Source of the DNA: Absidia repens
Lineage: Eukaryota > Mucoromycota > Mucoromycetes > Mucorales > Cunninghamellaceae
Direction of reading: 5' to 3'
Assembly (NCBI GenBank): GCA_002105175.1
Contig: MCGE01000004.1
Location: 1,364,001 to 1,428,000 of the forward strand
Length of the DNA stretch: 64,000 nucleotides
Below the pieces are notes generated by a model. The model saw nothing but the letters and a program-made list of their open reading frames with translations, had not been told where the DNA came from and did no database searches. The translations under genes and the position numbers were made by a program. Of the stretch, positions 1-11,591 are shown piece by piece (position 1 is the first letter of the stretch; every line of letters begins with the position of its first letter).

Positions 1-2349
1 TGGGCTTGTAATATGGTGTCGGAGAAGATATCGTTAAAATGCTTGATAAGGTCGTACGTCAAATGAGCAGGCACACGGCTCGTCAGAGTGGTCAAGGATT
101 CCCGGTTGCTTCGAATCATCACGTTTCCTAGCGATTGGCTAATGGCGGTAATAGTTTCATCAGGAATATCGTTATCCTTGACAAAGCTGGATAAAAGGGA
201 AGAGTGAGTTTTATGTCATATCGAGGATATTATGATGAGGTTGATATACCTATTGATATGGCCAATGATTGATCGTAGAGTTTCAAAATGAGGAGATGGT
301 AAACTGGCAATTAGATTGCTAACAGGCAGTAGAAGAAGACTAGTATCTCGCCCACCTAAATTGAAGAATTCAGTTAACTATTGCGGTTTATGATGTTTTT
401 TTTGGGGGGTGGATCAGGAGTTCTTACTGTTTCCGTATAGGGCATGGGCAGCATCATACAGTTCAAAGGTGAAAAGACACTGTGGTAGTTCCAGCAAGTA
501 AAGTCGCAAGAGAGCCACCAGCAGACCAGCATCATGTTGAAGTAAAAGATCCATTGTCACACGATCAGTAGAAATGTTGATGTCTGTTCGAAGAGAATGT
601 ACTCGGTCAAGTGGTACACGTGTAGACCATAAAGTTTTCTTTTGTTCGACATCTAAGTCCTTCGATCCTGTACAGGTAAGACAAAATCTAATCAGTCATC
701 GGTATTCATCCATTCGTCTGATTTCACTCTGATATTACCTTCTGTGATTGCTTCCAATAGTCGCTTAATAAACGTTGGTATATTTCCAGTTCCATTCTTT
801 GCCAGTTCCATGAGTGGCACACCAAAAATTTGATCTAGTTGAGAAGGTCGTGAGTAATCATGATTCATTTTTATTAGGTGATTCATCTTACCGTGTGCCA
901 CACCATGATAATAATTGTCATAGAGAACCGCTTTCGGTGAAAATCCAGCCACATAGTATTGTTGCACAATGTATTGTATATCCTGATCAGGCTTGAGCGA
1001 TTCCTGGTTAGCGATCAATTCTTCGATGATAGATTGGTCCATAGGTAAAGACGTTGATAAGCATGATGTGTATTCGGTAAAAGCATGCTTGATGGTTCGA
1101 ATACGTTGGATTTCGATTTGCTCCATTTCTGCAAAGTGGGCAAACTAACAAGATAAAAAGGCGTATTGTATGAGATAACCGTCATTCATGCATCTTCTTT
1201 TTTCTTTTTCTTCCTCTTTCTACTTACCAAGGCTTCCTCGATTATCATTCGCATTTGGTCCACCCTTTTCACGGCAGTTTGGTAGGCTTCATCTGCACGT
1301 TCCGCTTCGCTTCTCGCTTTTTTGTGTGGTTCATCCCCAGCGATTGTCATCAGTGTTGTTTTGCGTTCAAAGAATCCTCCAAGAGCTCCACCAGTTGCTG
1401 ACACACTATTGTTATCATCATCCCCATTTGTTGTTGCCATACCACGCCATTGGTAAAAGGAAGTTGGAGAAGCAATGAATTTGTTTCCACGTTGTCCCAC
1501 CAGACGCAGGACACCATAAGGTTGAATCAATTGTTGGCCCACCACATCAGCCATAGCTGGAGAATCCTTGCATTGAGCCAAATGTTGCTGAAGCCATCTA
1601 GCAATATTTTCACCAGTAGAAACATTTTGATATTTTCCAAGAATTGGGACCCGATATTCTTGTGTGGGAACGGAGGAGTGCATATTTTGTACCAGTTGAT
1701 CATATTCCATTTTTGTAAGAACCTGGTTTCCGAGATGAAGAGAATCGTTGTTTGTAGTGAAAGAAGAAGAATTGTTTTCGGTAGAATCGTCGCCATTGTT
1801 ATTTTCGTTGCCGGATTGTCCAATGGTGAGAGTTGCTGCTTTCTGAAGTGCCTGTTCTTCGGCCAAGTTGGCATCGCGACACCGGCGATGATATACATGT
1901 TTTGCCCGTTCCACATCTTTGACTAATCCATCAAGTTGCTTGATAGAAGTTTCCAAAGCTTGTTTGCTGGTGTTGACACGAAGTTTGTATTCATCTTGGA
2001 ATTGCAATAATGGTTTCAAAACGGTAGTGTTGAGGGAGTTTGTCAAGGAGTTGTGTTGCTCGCTTTGTTGAAGGCTTTTCTGTTTCAATAGTTGGAAGCA
2101 GCTTTTGAGAGTAGCACCTTCATCAGCATCAAAACCTGAAGTACGGAGAGGTCTAGTATGTCCCAGTCGGTTGGCATATTGTTCTTCTATAGCGATACGG
2201 TCCTTAAAGAATTGAATAATTTCATCATTTTCCACTTTGCTTTGATTGAGTTTTCGGTGAAGGACTTGGAAGCCAGTTGTGAAGTCAGGTAGTGGTTCTT
2301 CTAATTGGTTTTGCGACCAAAAGGAAGTTTCAAAATGAAAAGAGGACAT
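1..2349 (-). CDS. F-BAR / DEP / RhoGAP protein (Rgd2-like), 3' part beyond the left edge
   Basis: Rho-family GTPase-activating protein that should bind curved membrane through its F-BAR domain and switch off a Rho/Cdc42 GTPase. Exons read on the minus strand are 2349-1228, 1144-739, 667-428, 355-250 and 186 to the edge; all four introns have GT-AG ends and keep frame, giving about 686 residues so far. Order seen: F-BAR start (SSFHFETSFW, residues 1-200), a DEP-like module (about 215-310, with YGVLRLVGQRGNKF), the second F-BAR half (about 350-430), then RhoGAP from FGVPLMEL onward, including the segment VPAHLTYDLIKHFNDI. A DEP module inserted in the F-BAR and followed by RhoGAP is the layout of yeast Rgd2. 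I chose the ATG at 2349 because it opens the conserved N-terminus; the upstream in-frame ATG adds a hydrophobic, AT-rich stretch. The stop is outside the window. The gene is divergent from its right neighbour, with only about 156 bp between starts. Confidence 0.88.
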
Positions 2350-2505
2350 GCAAATAAATGAATAAAGAGAAATGGAAGGGGAAAAAAGGCTGGTTAAAAA
2401 AAAATAAAAACGGTAGTACAAAAAAGTCAGTCAGTGGTGGATTTCCATTTCCATTTCGGTTTTTCTTTTTATCGCTTCTTCCCTCTCTTCTCAATAAAAT
2501 TTAAT

Positions 2506-3395
2506 ATGTCAGACCCTATTGCTCCCCATTCTGCCCCCATTTCTGCTTATATGAGCGTACACCAAGGTAATTCTGCCTTTTGCTGCTTTCTATTAGCAAT
2601 GCATTTAAACCAGGTGACTCAAATGTCACATTCTCTCTTTTTTTATTGTTAGCAACCAACCTGGCTTATGTACGATACTTTGGAAACATTGATGATGCTC
2701 AGTCTGCTACCTTTGAACGTATTGAATCCACTGGTTTCCATGTCAGTTATGAAAGGGCTAATGGTACTACTGGTCAAGTTTTTATTGCATTCAATGCACC
2801 TCTGACCAACAGGGAAGATATCCGCCCCGTTTTACAAGACATGGCTAAAGAAGCGGAGGATGCGTTGGGCTTGGTAAGTGAATTATCTCTACGATATGTG
2901 AACACTCATTGTGTTTGTTTTTTTTTTTTTTTTGCTTTTTTTTGTTATGGCGACGAATAGCCCAGCTCTTTAGCAGGTGCCCCTCCTATGGCTGCGATTG
3001 CTAAAGCTTTATATGCGCAAACCACCAACATCTATACCCCACCTGAACCAGCAGTACCCCTCAATGTATTTTATCGTGTACCTGCTCGGGAAGCGATTTC
3101 TGTTGGTGCTTTATTTGGATTTCTGGCATTGATGGGTCGCGCCTCGGATAGCCAACTTCCTCGTCTTTTCTTGTCCATACGCCAATCTGTCATCGGTCCA
3201 ACTATGGCTAACAAGATTCTCAATACTTTGATTTATATTCATATTGGTGAGGCGTCCGTGGCCCTTCTCATCACTCTTCGTCGTGGTTGGTACAACTCTT
3301 CCAATGTAGTTAAGTGGTCCTTCAGCACCCTTCTTTATGGCGTGTACTCTATGCGACGTTTACTGAAGCATGGCAAGGACGTCCAAGGATTATAG
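2506..3395 (+). CDS. DUF2470-domain integral membrane protein
   Basis: Three exons, 2506-2566, 2653-2873 and 2961-3395, joined by GT-AG introns, give 238 residues. Residues 1-95 (DPIAPHSAPISAYMSVHQ, then LAYVRYFGNIDDAQ and ERIESTGFHVSY) look like a DUF2470 domain, which is found fused to flavin-split-barrel and haem-handling proteins elsewhere. The C-terminal half has hydrophobic stretches near AISVGALFGFLALMG and ILNTLIYIHIGEASVALLI, resembling the membrane part (DUF4499-like) of fungal proteins of this architecture. The molecular function is not known. It shares a short divergent promoter region with the RhoGAP gene. A candidate poly(A) signal CAATAAAA lies near 3491. The start follows an A-rich leader. 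The family call rests on pattern memory and is moderately sure; the gene model is firm because all three exons stay in frame. Confidence 0.75.
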
Positions 3396-4429
3396 TTGAG
3401 ATACTTATTAGTTTTATCGGTACTGTGTACTTTGATATATGTAGTTTATTTAGTATTATTATTACTACTGCTTTTTTTTTTTTTATCAATCAATAAAAAC
3501 GTTTTTTATTACGTATCCTATTTATCTAATATGTAGTCACATACACTTATGTAGAATGGAGAATACTGTGTGTCTTTGATTATCATTGATCATACTATGT
3601 ATATTGCAAAATTTCCATGCTGTTGTATTATATCATACACAACAGGGTTATATACAGGCTTAACAAAAAATACCATCATACTATATTGTATCCGGTTATT
3701 AGTCATGCGTACTTGCTATATTTGCAAGGATATCATAAGCGATTCTTTGTTGGGATGTCAGTCAATGTCATCTGTATAGACCTGTATTAGGAAATTTCGG
3801 GCTGCTACTTCCTCTGAGTTTTAAAACTACAAGGTATCCTGTCAAAGTTGCGCAAGACTTGGGGCACTCCCATTTCGTACACTCAACTCTAAAAAAATAA
3901 ATAAAATATCTCTGATTTTATAGGGGAGACTATGTTGATGAAACAATTTATGTTGATTCATATAAATGGTTGTGCAATAACACGGCGATCTTGATATTAA
4001 GTGACCTAGGACAGCTATCCAGCTACTGGTGTTCCTGGGAAAGTAGTCAAGGTGGGTGGGTGAACTTGAAATCAGGTTTTTGATAGGGCACCAACAAAAA
4101 AGTTGCAATATCATAGTGACTTTACTAAATCTATAATCGGTCAGTGAATAGATAACGTAGATATATTTTATTTGAAGGAATAGGTACATCCTAAACTAAG
4201 AGCACCGGGTTCATTGTAACGTGGAATTCATATGATAGGATGGTGAGATAAATATGAGATTTGAAGAATAGACAGCACTAACTTAACGTGTGTTTGTAAA
4301 AAGAACTCTAATATACTATACAAGACAGTGATAAATACTATACAGGGATATCGTTTGTTGAAACGTAATGATTGATCTAAGAAATATAAAACGAAAGGGC
4401 ATTTTTAAAAGGTACAGTTTTTTATTCAT

Positions 4430-4735
4430 AATGGTACAGCTATGGACAAACTAACATTATGCTAAGCTAATGAAGGCTCCAAAAAGCCGAATAATGGTAG
4501 ATCCAAACCCTGGATTCAAAAGCGAAGGGTTTCTCTATGTATATTGTAATCCCGGAGCTGAAAACCCTCCTAAAATAATCCTGACACTAATTAAAATCAC
4601 CATAACCTCTAAGAAGTTGAATAATGAAGAAGAGAAAAACCCAGAAGAAAAAAGTTAGAAAGAACAGAAATAGTTCGAAAAAAGGGTGGACGTGAAAATT
4701 CACGTGGGCGGGGTTTGAATTATTTTTGCGAGTTT
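4430..4735 (-). repeat. Dispersed repeat family A, copy 1 (reverse)
   Basis: Contains the family core in reverse: ACTAACATTATGCTAAGCTA, AATGAAGGCTCCAAAAAGCC, GGGTTTCTCTATG, GTAATCCCGGAGCTGAAAAC and CTGACACTAATT. It is followed by an A-rich purine run and an ACGTGAAAATTCACGT palindrome plus GGGCGGGG. It faces copy 2. Confidence 0.75.
4690..4705. repeat. ACGTGAA-AA-TTCACGT palindrome at repeat hinge
   Basis: A 7-bp perfect inverted repeat around two bases, followed by GGGCGGGG. A CACGTG/GGGCGGG box recurs beside copies at about 10,553-10,566 and 54,640-54,651, so it belongs to the repeat. It could be a bHLH-type binding site; that is inference. Confidence 0.6.
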
Positions 4736-4782
4736 CGTGAGAATTTCCTTTGTGATTTTATATTTTTGTCTCTCTTTCTTTT

Positions 4783-4787
<5 letters not shown>

Positions 4788-4824
<37 letters not shown>
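4788..4824. repeat. Poly(T) tract, 37 bases
   Basis: Uninterrupted T run in the head of family A copy 2. Similar T or A tracts accompany other copies of the family. Confidence 0.9.
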
Positions 4825-4829
4825 CCTTT

Positions 4830-5750
4830 CACCATTCAACTTCTTTGAGGATATGGTGATCTTAGATTAGTGTCAGGACTAGTTTAGAAGGGTTTTCAGA
4901 TCAGGGATTACAACATGCATGGGGAAACCTTTTCATTTTGAATCTAGGATCCGAAGACACCGTTAGATGGCTTTTTGGAGTTTTCATTAGCTTAGTTTAA
5001 TGTTAATTTGTCATAGCTTGTATTCATATCCGAATAAAATTCGTCTCTTTTTATATGCTTTAATGAAAAATGTGTCTCATGAGTCTCTCACTCAGGTTTT
5101 GTAGGCGATCTCCATTTTACTACCATGACGTCTTTACAATTGTTGACCATTACTTTTATGTACAGTACAGAACAGTACCTAATAACAGTTGTTTCTTTTG
5201 TCTTTTTAATTATTTGCACAGTACTCTAGCGCCAATTTTACAATTTATCCTTTAGATTAGTATTGAACATTCTTCGAAGCTCATGTTTGTCCGCCTTCTC
5301 AACATATCCTTCCATTCAATCCCTTGTTACAATGAACCTCTCGTTTATAGTCTTAGTATCTACTAATATGTTTTAATAAAATGCGCCTCTTTATTTTCCA
5401 TCCTTTAACCTACCATATAACAAACAATGTATTTATTGTGCCAGGGAATAGTTGAAAGTCTTAGCTTGCATACTATCAAATATACCTTACTGACACTAGA
5501 CTAATTATGTATATGGGTCCAGCTCATTGTGAACGGGTAGCTGCCGTTATTCTGGCTCGAGCATATCTATGACTAATTAACCCCACCCAGAATCCTAGTG
5601 ATTAGTTGAACAGCTTTATGCCACTTGATATGAAACGTAGCTCTATTGCCATCCTACCGTTCATATAATTAACGTAGACCATGATGCAAGTATAGCCTCT
5701 GTTAGACTAGACACACGGTATATATGCAGCATGTTATATACTACTTCAAA
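4830..5750 (+). repeat. Dispersed repeat family A, copy 2 (forward, long)
   Basis: Begins after the T tract with CAACTTCTTTGAGGATATGG, then TTAGTGTCAGGACTAG, GGGATTACAACATGCATGGG and CCTTTTCATTTTG. It runs on through units such as GAATAAAATTCGTCTCTTTT and TGTTACAATGAACCTCTCGT that also occur at 37.3-38.1, 46.6-47.3 and 54.7-55.6 kb. No open reading frame is shared between copies. Confidence 0.75.
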
Positions 5751-6187
5751 ATACAAGGAGAAAATAGAGTATATATGATACCACAAAATAGTAATAAAGT
5801 TGCTTAGCGTCAAGTATATTGATAAAAAAACATCAGTGTTGTTCGATGTCTATGGCTGATAAAAACAACTACTGGTGTTGTTCAAGGCTTATTTGGTTGG
5901 CATAGTGGTGCAAACTCCCTTCGCCACTATGATTCGGTCGAAAGTGCTCTTAGGCGGAAAAGTCAATATAGTAATATGGATTTCATAAAATATTACGTAT
6001 CAATTTGGTTTGTTTATTGATCACAGAGCTACTACATCTGCCAGAATATATTTCTATATATACATACACATGTAGTTTGGAAGTTCGCAGTGCGGGGTTT
6101 AATTGTTTTTTTTTTTGAGCACAAACGAGGGTGTCAGACCATCCATTCGTTTCTTTTTTTTTTTTTTTTTTTTTTTCTTTTAGCGCC

Positions 6188-6731
6188 ATGTCAATCTTCA
6201 GCTGGTTCTCGACCAGCCCATCCAGCCCTTCCGATGCCGATGATGTAACTAAGAAGGATACCTGTTATCATATTGTAGGTTTTCTCTGCTAAATAATTGA
6301 AATATTTCTCAACTGCTTATCCTACCTTGTTTATTTCTCTATTATTTAAATAGGAAGGTTTTTTATCGTGCTCTTACTTCCATACCGCAACTGAAGCAGC
6401 CGATCGTTTGTCAGTAAAGTATCCAAATGTCAAAGTAGATGTTAGCGCTTATACCAAACAACAATGGCCTGAAAGATCTTCAGAATTACGCAAGGTAAGC
6501 TAGAATACGCTCAAAGGAATACACTCAAAAGTAGACGGAACTTGATGTGGATGGCTTGACTGATCGCTTTTTTATTTATTATAATTTTCGCAGGAATTTA
6601 ATACACAACATAGAACATCCCCTTTTATCTATGAAGGTTGCTCTGCTGGTCAGCAAAATGTAGTGGGAGGGTATAGTGAGTTTGCCAAATTGATCAAGGC
6701 CACTTACAAAGTAAATGTACCCAGGGATTGA
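6188..6731 (+). CDS. Glutaredoxin-like small thiol protein
   Basis: Exons 6188-6274, 6354-6494 and 6594-6731 give 121 residues. The product looks like a thioredoxin-fold protein of glutaredoxin type. After a short Ser/Asp-rich leader comes EGFLSCSYFHTATEAADRL, where glutaredoxins have strand 1 and the CPYC/CGFS active site, then a YPNVKVDVSAYTKQQWPERS middle part, a TSPFIYEGC segment matching the conserved TVP..F region, and GGYSEFAKLIKA matching the GG..D helix. Only the first active-site Cys is kept (CSYF), so it would be monothiol, and a Pro-preceded TSP replaces TVP. It may reduce glutathione-mixed disulphides or be a non-catalytic relative. The first donor is GTAGGT at 6275, the choice that keeps frame. 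It converges on the biotin ligase gene and shares with it a palindromic poly(A) signal region. Confidence 0.7.
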
Positions 6732-6960
6732 AATTTGAATCAAGGGACCCTCCGAAACCCGAACTAGATATGATATCTTGCCCTTGTCTATATTCGAACA
6801 CCATCACACTTTACCAGATATTGAATACAGTCTCTGTTCCCCACCCTATCTGCCATTTTAGCATTATAGCGCCCCAAATTCACCATATGTCACCTAGTCC
6901 CTTGCCCTTACAATATTATATTCATTTATTCATTCGTTCATGATCTTCAAAATACTATGT

Positions 6961-6973
6961 TTTATTCAATAAA
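6961..6973. terminator. Two-way poly(A) signal between convergent genes
   Basis: TTTATTCAATAAA reads AATAAA on both strands (plus 6968-6973, minus 6966-6961), in the 314-bp gap between the stops of the glutaredoxin-like gene and the biotin ligase gene. It is followed by a T-rich stretch at about 7002-7022. Its use by both genes is inferred from position. Confidence 0.55.
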
Positions 6974-7045
6974 ATCATCAAAATATATTTGTATGCTATC
7001 TTTTTTTTTTCTTTTTTTTTTTGTGAATGACTACACTAATTTAAG

Positions 7046-9360
7046 CTACGATTTTTTGATAATAAGACCCTTTAACATATCAAAACTGTTCCCATCTGGT
7101 TGAAGAGTATATCGTTGGTTGTCACCATCCAATCCAATCGCTTCCAACATGCCATAATCTTTGGTAATGCCGACAATCTTTGCACGAACGTTGTCATGAG
7201 TCGTCAATGTCACCAATTTATCACTGCAATCAATAAAAACAAAAATAAAAAAGAGGATGAGCACCTTTGATCGTGGTGTCCTTATGCCATTCCGCACTTT
7301 CATATTTCGTACCTGTGTAGCCATCGTTTATAATAAAGATCCAAAAACCATGGACCCATGCCTTTTTCACAGAATTCGTTGTAAAAGCGTTCAAATGTCA
7401 CCAGAATATTGGCCAACATATCCTCAGGAGTCAATCTAGCTAAGGAGCGGTTATGCTGGGTGATAACATCATTAATTGACACCGTTGGTCGACTATTGGA
7501 CAAATTGATTCCACATCCTGCAGTAAAAGAAGATTAAAAATCCATCAATTCACCTGGTTTTTTTTTTTTTTTTTTTGTCAAGCTTAACCTATCACTAATA
7601 GAAATTCATTGGCCAAAAAACTTGAGTTCACTAATAAGCCGCCCACTTTCTTCAGTCCTTGTCCAGGTAAATCTGCGTAAATATCGTTAGGCCATTTTAG
7701 TCGTATGGGCACCTCTTCATACCCAGGTCGGCTTCGAATGCTCTCTACTACAGCAAGTGCAATGATATACTGAATAAACACAACAGGGGCATGGGGTAGT
7801 TGAAGGCTGTGTCGAAGTTCCAAACTGAATTGCAAAGCGCCAGATTGAGATACCCAAGAATTTCGTCCTCGACCTAATGCAAAAATATTAATCTATATTC
7901 GGATTCGACTCCCCTTTGTATACTTTTATAAATAATAATAATAATAATAGTAAAAATATACCTCGTCCAGCTATTTGATTTGTGGCAAGACAGACAAGAC
8001 CAGAAGGAAGAGCCCCTGCAAATGAATAGTTTCTGAAACAAAAAAGTCAACCTGTGATTCATTCACTCCATATTACAAACCAATCGATTTACCTATCCAG
8101 AATAGTTTGAGTGCTGGTGATCACCGCAGAATAAAGCATAGCATTGCCAAACCTGTACCAACTAGCACCACCCCATTCCTTGCTTCGATGATGTCTAAGG
8201 GCTGTAAAGTAAGCGCCAATGTCAAAATAAGGAGTCAACGCTAATGCTGGGAATTGAGGATCTTTTTCGTTGTCTTTGGTTGTCGAAATACTGGGTGGGT
8301 GGTGAATCATCAATGATACCAGTTCGTCGTTGAAATTTTCAGCAGCAGCGGTTGTTTGGGATAAGGACATTTTATTCCATTGTTCATTCAAAGCAGTCAA
8401 AGCCGAGTCTGTATCAACATTGCCATTTGTCCAAGGTGCCAGAAGGAAGCGATTGTTCGCGTCTTTGATCACCCTCTTGTCAGCCAATTCCAGTAAGCTT
8501 GATGTTATTGAATCTGTCAATGTCCGAGTGATGCCGCAAAGATAGATGGGGGTCAGTGTTGGTGTATCCGATGCCGCTTCTGATAACACATCCTTAGCAT
8601 CGAGACCAAGAGCACCAAGTTGTTCGCGCAGTAATTTGAGACATGCTGATCGGCTTTCCTTCAAAGACGATTTCAATTGTTCGCTGTCCTTGGCGTTTTC
8701 CAGGTCTGGTGTAGTTGTCACATCATATTCGGGGTGTACAGCAGATAAAAGCGCCGACCCACTTCCAACCTTGCAAAGAACAATAGCAGCAGCCGACGGA
8801 CTAGCTCCATCATCATTGGTATCACAGTAAGTCGCCACCACTGTAGTTTGAGGGAACGACTCCGGTTCAACGAAATAACCACCACCATTGTAATACATAG
8901 CCACTGTTTCTTCTTGTTGTTGATGCAATTTGACTTTGACCGATCGAGCACCTCGATTGCTATCATAAACGAAGCCAGGGTACATGGTGCCACGACAAAG
9001 TCCAGGATAAAATGCCAATTCACGAGATCCCTTCACTTCCAACGGCGTTCCAACTTCAAAGGCAATTTTGGAAGAGGCATAGTAGGCACCGGCACATAAA
9101 CCAAGATAAATTCCACCATTAAATACATAGTTTTTTATGCGTCGATTGATGTCCCCGTTCAAGTCGTTGCAGTAAGGCAGGTCGCGTCCACCAGGAAGCA
9201 CCAATAATGAGCAAGTATCCTCCCAAGGTTCAGTTCGAAGGGTATGGGCATCCACCTTGATGATATCATGCGCATGTCCAAGTATAAGTTTGAGTGTTGT
9301 GTATGTTTGATAAATGGCATTGAGTGAGGCGCCCTCGCCCGTGTAAATAAGAATATTCAT
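7046..9360 (-). CDS. BPL1: Biotin--protein ligase (holocarboxylase synthetase)
   Basis: Activates biotin with ATP and attaches it to a lysine of carboxylases such as acetyl-CoA and pyruvate carboxylase. Exons 9360-8093, 8032-7962, 7873-7589, 7517-7313 and 7223-7046 give 668 residues, close to the yeast enzyme. Residues 1-230 form the glutamine-amidotransferase-like BPL_N domain with LVLPGGRDLPY and GLCAGAYYAS. The catalytic domain follows, with TNQIAGRGRNSWVSQSGALQ (GRGRNxW biotin/ATP loop, split across two introns), LKWPNDIY, KVGGLLV and GCGINL. The final exon is the small C-terminal beta domain (LVTLTTHDNVRAKIVG). I chose the ATG at 9360 because it opens MNILIYTGEG, the conserved start; an upstream in-frame ATG at 9423 would add an unconserved tail. 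No key residue is missing. Confidence 0.95.
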
Positions 9361-11591
9361 CAGTGTATAAAAAGAAAAAGTGAGGGAAAAATTTGGGAGA
9401 GCCACTTTTTCGGACAATTTCAAATGGCGCGGCCCAAGGAAAAACGAGAGACCGAGTTTAACTCAGCCTCCGAAGGGGAAATCATAGATTGGGTCATATG
9501 CAAGGTACAAAAAGTAAACTATTTTATTGGTATTCTGATAGAAGAAAACGGAGGCTGTATATACGTAACTATGAGGCAGTGATAGTTGGTTGGAGAATAT
9601 ATATATATATAAAAGAGGGTTGGGTGGGTGACTACTTGTAAACGAACGCGTCTTCTATGCATCATCTATTTTGCGCCTGGGACGTGTGGGTGAGATTGGA
9701 TGCAAATATGGGAGGATCTTCTTTTGTATAGGTAAAAGATAGCCCTTGGGCTATTGATATGAAAGATAAAGTAGAACCACGAGAATATTTCATTTTTGAG
9801 TCCAGATTGCTGGGATTGGTATACAGAGTGGTAGAGGACTAGATGTAAACAAAGAAATTTGACCTTCCAATGACCTTTCAAGCGATGGATTGGTGGTCAA
9901 TAGGAGCTACAAGGTGTATAGTGTCATTCTACAGCATCGACAATGTATTTTGAGCAAAAAAAAAAAAAAAAAAAATTAATATTGTTAGTAGAGGAAGTTT
10001 AGATACTGGACAAAACACAGGAAAAACAATAAATTTACTAAACAAAATGCCCCCACCACGCGTAATCTACATCAGCGACACACATTAAAAACGCACACAA
10101 AAGATCTATCGGAGATAGCATGACAGGTACTATTGGGAGATCTGAAGAACGTTTAACATCAATTTGAAGAGATGACTGTAAAAGAGGGATTTAATATACT
10201 GCGCATGGCAGACAAGACACGAAAGAGCCTTATGAGATATTTTCAATTCAAGCATGTAAAAAAAGACAAAATTTTATTGACATGTTTATACAAACTATGA
10301 CGCATTAACACTAAGCTAAACTAATGAAGGATCCAAAAGGAATACCAGGAGTGTCCTCAGAGCCTAAATTCAAACTGAAAGGGTTTTCCCATGTATGTTG
10401 TAATCCCTGAACTGAAATCCCTTCTAAACTAGTCCTGACACTAACCTAAGATCACTATAATCTCAAAGAAGTTGATGAAAAAAAAAAAAAAAAAAAAAAA
10501 AAAAAGAAGAGAGAAAAAAAGAGAGACAAAATTAAAACGTGGGAAATTAAAATTCACGTGGTCGGGATGTGAAATGTTTTTGGTGGTGGCTATGGTGAGA
10601 TTGGGTTGTGACTTTTTAAGAAACAGCCATGATAGGTGAATAAATAGATAAGAATGCGTGAACGCATTGAAAAATAAACAGTGATAAGAAAATAAAAATG
10701 AAATATTTGAGAATTTTGAGGATAGGGGGCATGTTCGATCATAATCGACCTACACCAGATTTTTTCACATACATTTCATAACAAAATACAAAGTAAGGAC
10801 AAATTGACGGTGACTATGATACACTTTTTTGATTTCACTTATCCATTTAAAAGGGCTATAATATTTAGCTAATAAATCAGCTTAAAACTGCATTTTTTTT
10901 CGGAATTTGGAAATGCAAAGTGTAGAGTGTCTCAAGCCTTGAACAAATGAAATGTTTTGTCTTTCTTTTCAGTGTTTTTGCGTGTAAAAAAAAAAAAAAA
11001 AGAGGAAGAAGCTGATATGTGGACTAAAAGAAAGGATTAAGTATGGGTATCTCTGTTTCTTTTCACACTCACCATTATATTACGTGATTTAATCATTTAT
11101 TGTCAAGCATTTTTCTGTGGCACCCGTTTTTTTCGTTTTGTGTTTTTGTGACCAGCACCACAAGTAATTTGCTCACTTATTTTGCGAAGGATCTATTAAG
11201 CTCTAATAGACAAGGTTTATCATGCACAACATTCTGCAGAGTATCACTTCCCTAACTAACAGTAATGGATGCATGCAGTATGCCCTGATTGAAAGATAAT
11301 GATAATGCTAATAATATTGATAATGATAGTGGCAATAATAATCTACACATTTATCTTGATTCACAACCAATTCCAATCGTCATACACAACTTCCAATTAC
11401 AAATATATCTCAGTATATTTTCCCACAAAATTTTTTCATAATAAATCATATGTTTATTGACAAGTAAAAGCAGAAAGCACATATAAGCCTATGTATAGAC
11501 TAAAACGTAATAAATACAGAGACAAGTAAAAAAAAAAAAAAAAAATAGGAAGTGGGTAATAAAGATAAAGAAAAAACGTGGGCACTAAATA
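9361..11591. other. Gene-free spacer of 2.2 kb
   Basis: No exon recognised. A TA-rich run lies at 9599-9612, A tracts occur near 9957-9974, 10478-10505 and 10986-11001, and a reverse copy of repeat family A sits at 10.26-10.59 kb. The right end holds the likely 3' flank of the arrestin gene (minus-strand AATAAA as TTTATT near 11,450). Confidence 0.55.
10260..10590 (-). repeat. Dispersed repeat family A, copy 3 (reverse)
   Basis: Shows AACACTAAGCTAAACTAATG, AAATTCAAACTGAAAGGG, TTCCCATGTATGTTGTAATC, CTTCTAAACTAGTCCTGACA and CTAAGATCACTATAATCTC. Then come an A tract of about 28 bases, a GAGAGA purine run and TTCACGTGGTCGGG. This is the same order as copy 1. Confidence 0.75.

Larger units (their letters stand above)
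3396..6187. other. Gene-free spacer of 2.8 kb
   Basis: No coding exon recognised. It holds the 3' flank of the DUF2470 gene, then two copies of the dispersed repeat family in opposite orientations around a 37-base T tract (annotated separately). The rest is AT-rich with no further structure seen, ending in a T-rich leader (about 6155-6180) before the glutaredoxin-like gene. Confidence 0.6.

Noticed and set aside
4788..4824. Poly(T) run as a Pol III terminator of a small RNA gene
   Set aside because: No A-box/B-box pair could be found before it, and the tract is much longer than usual terminators.
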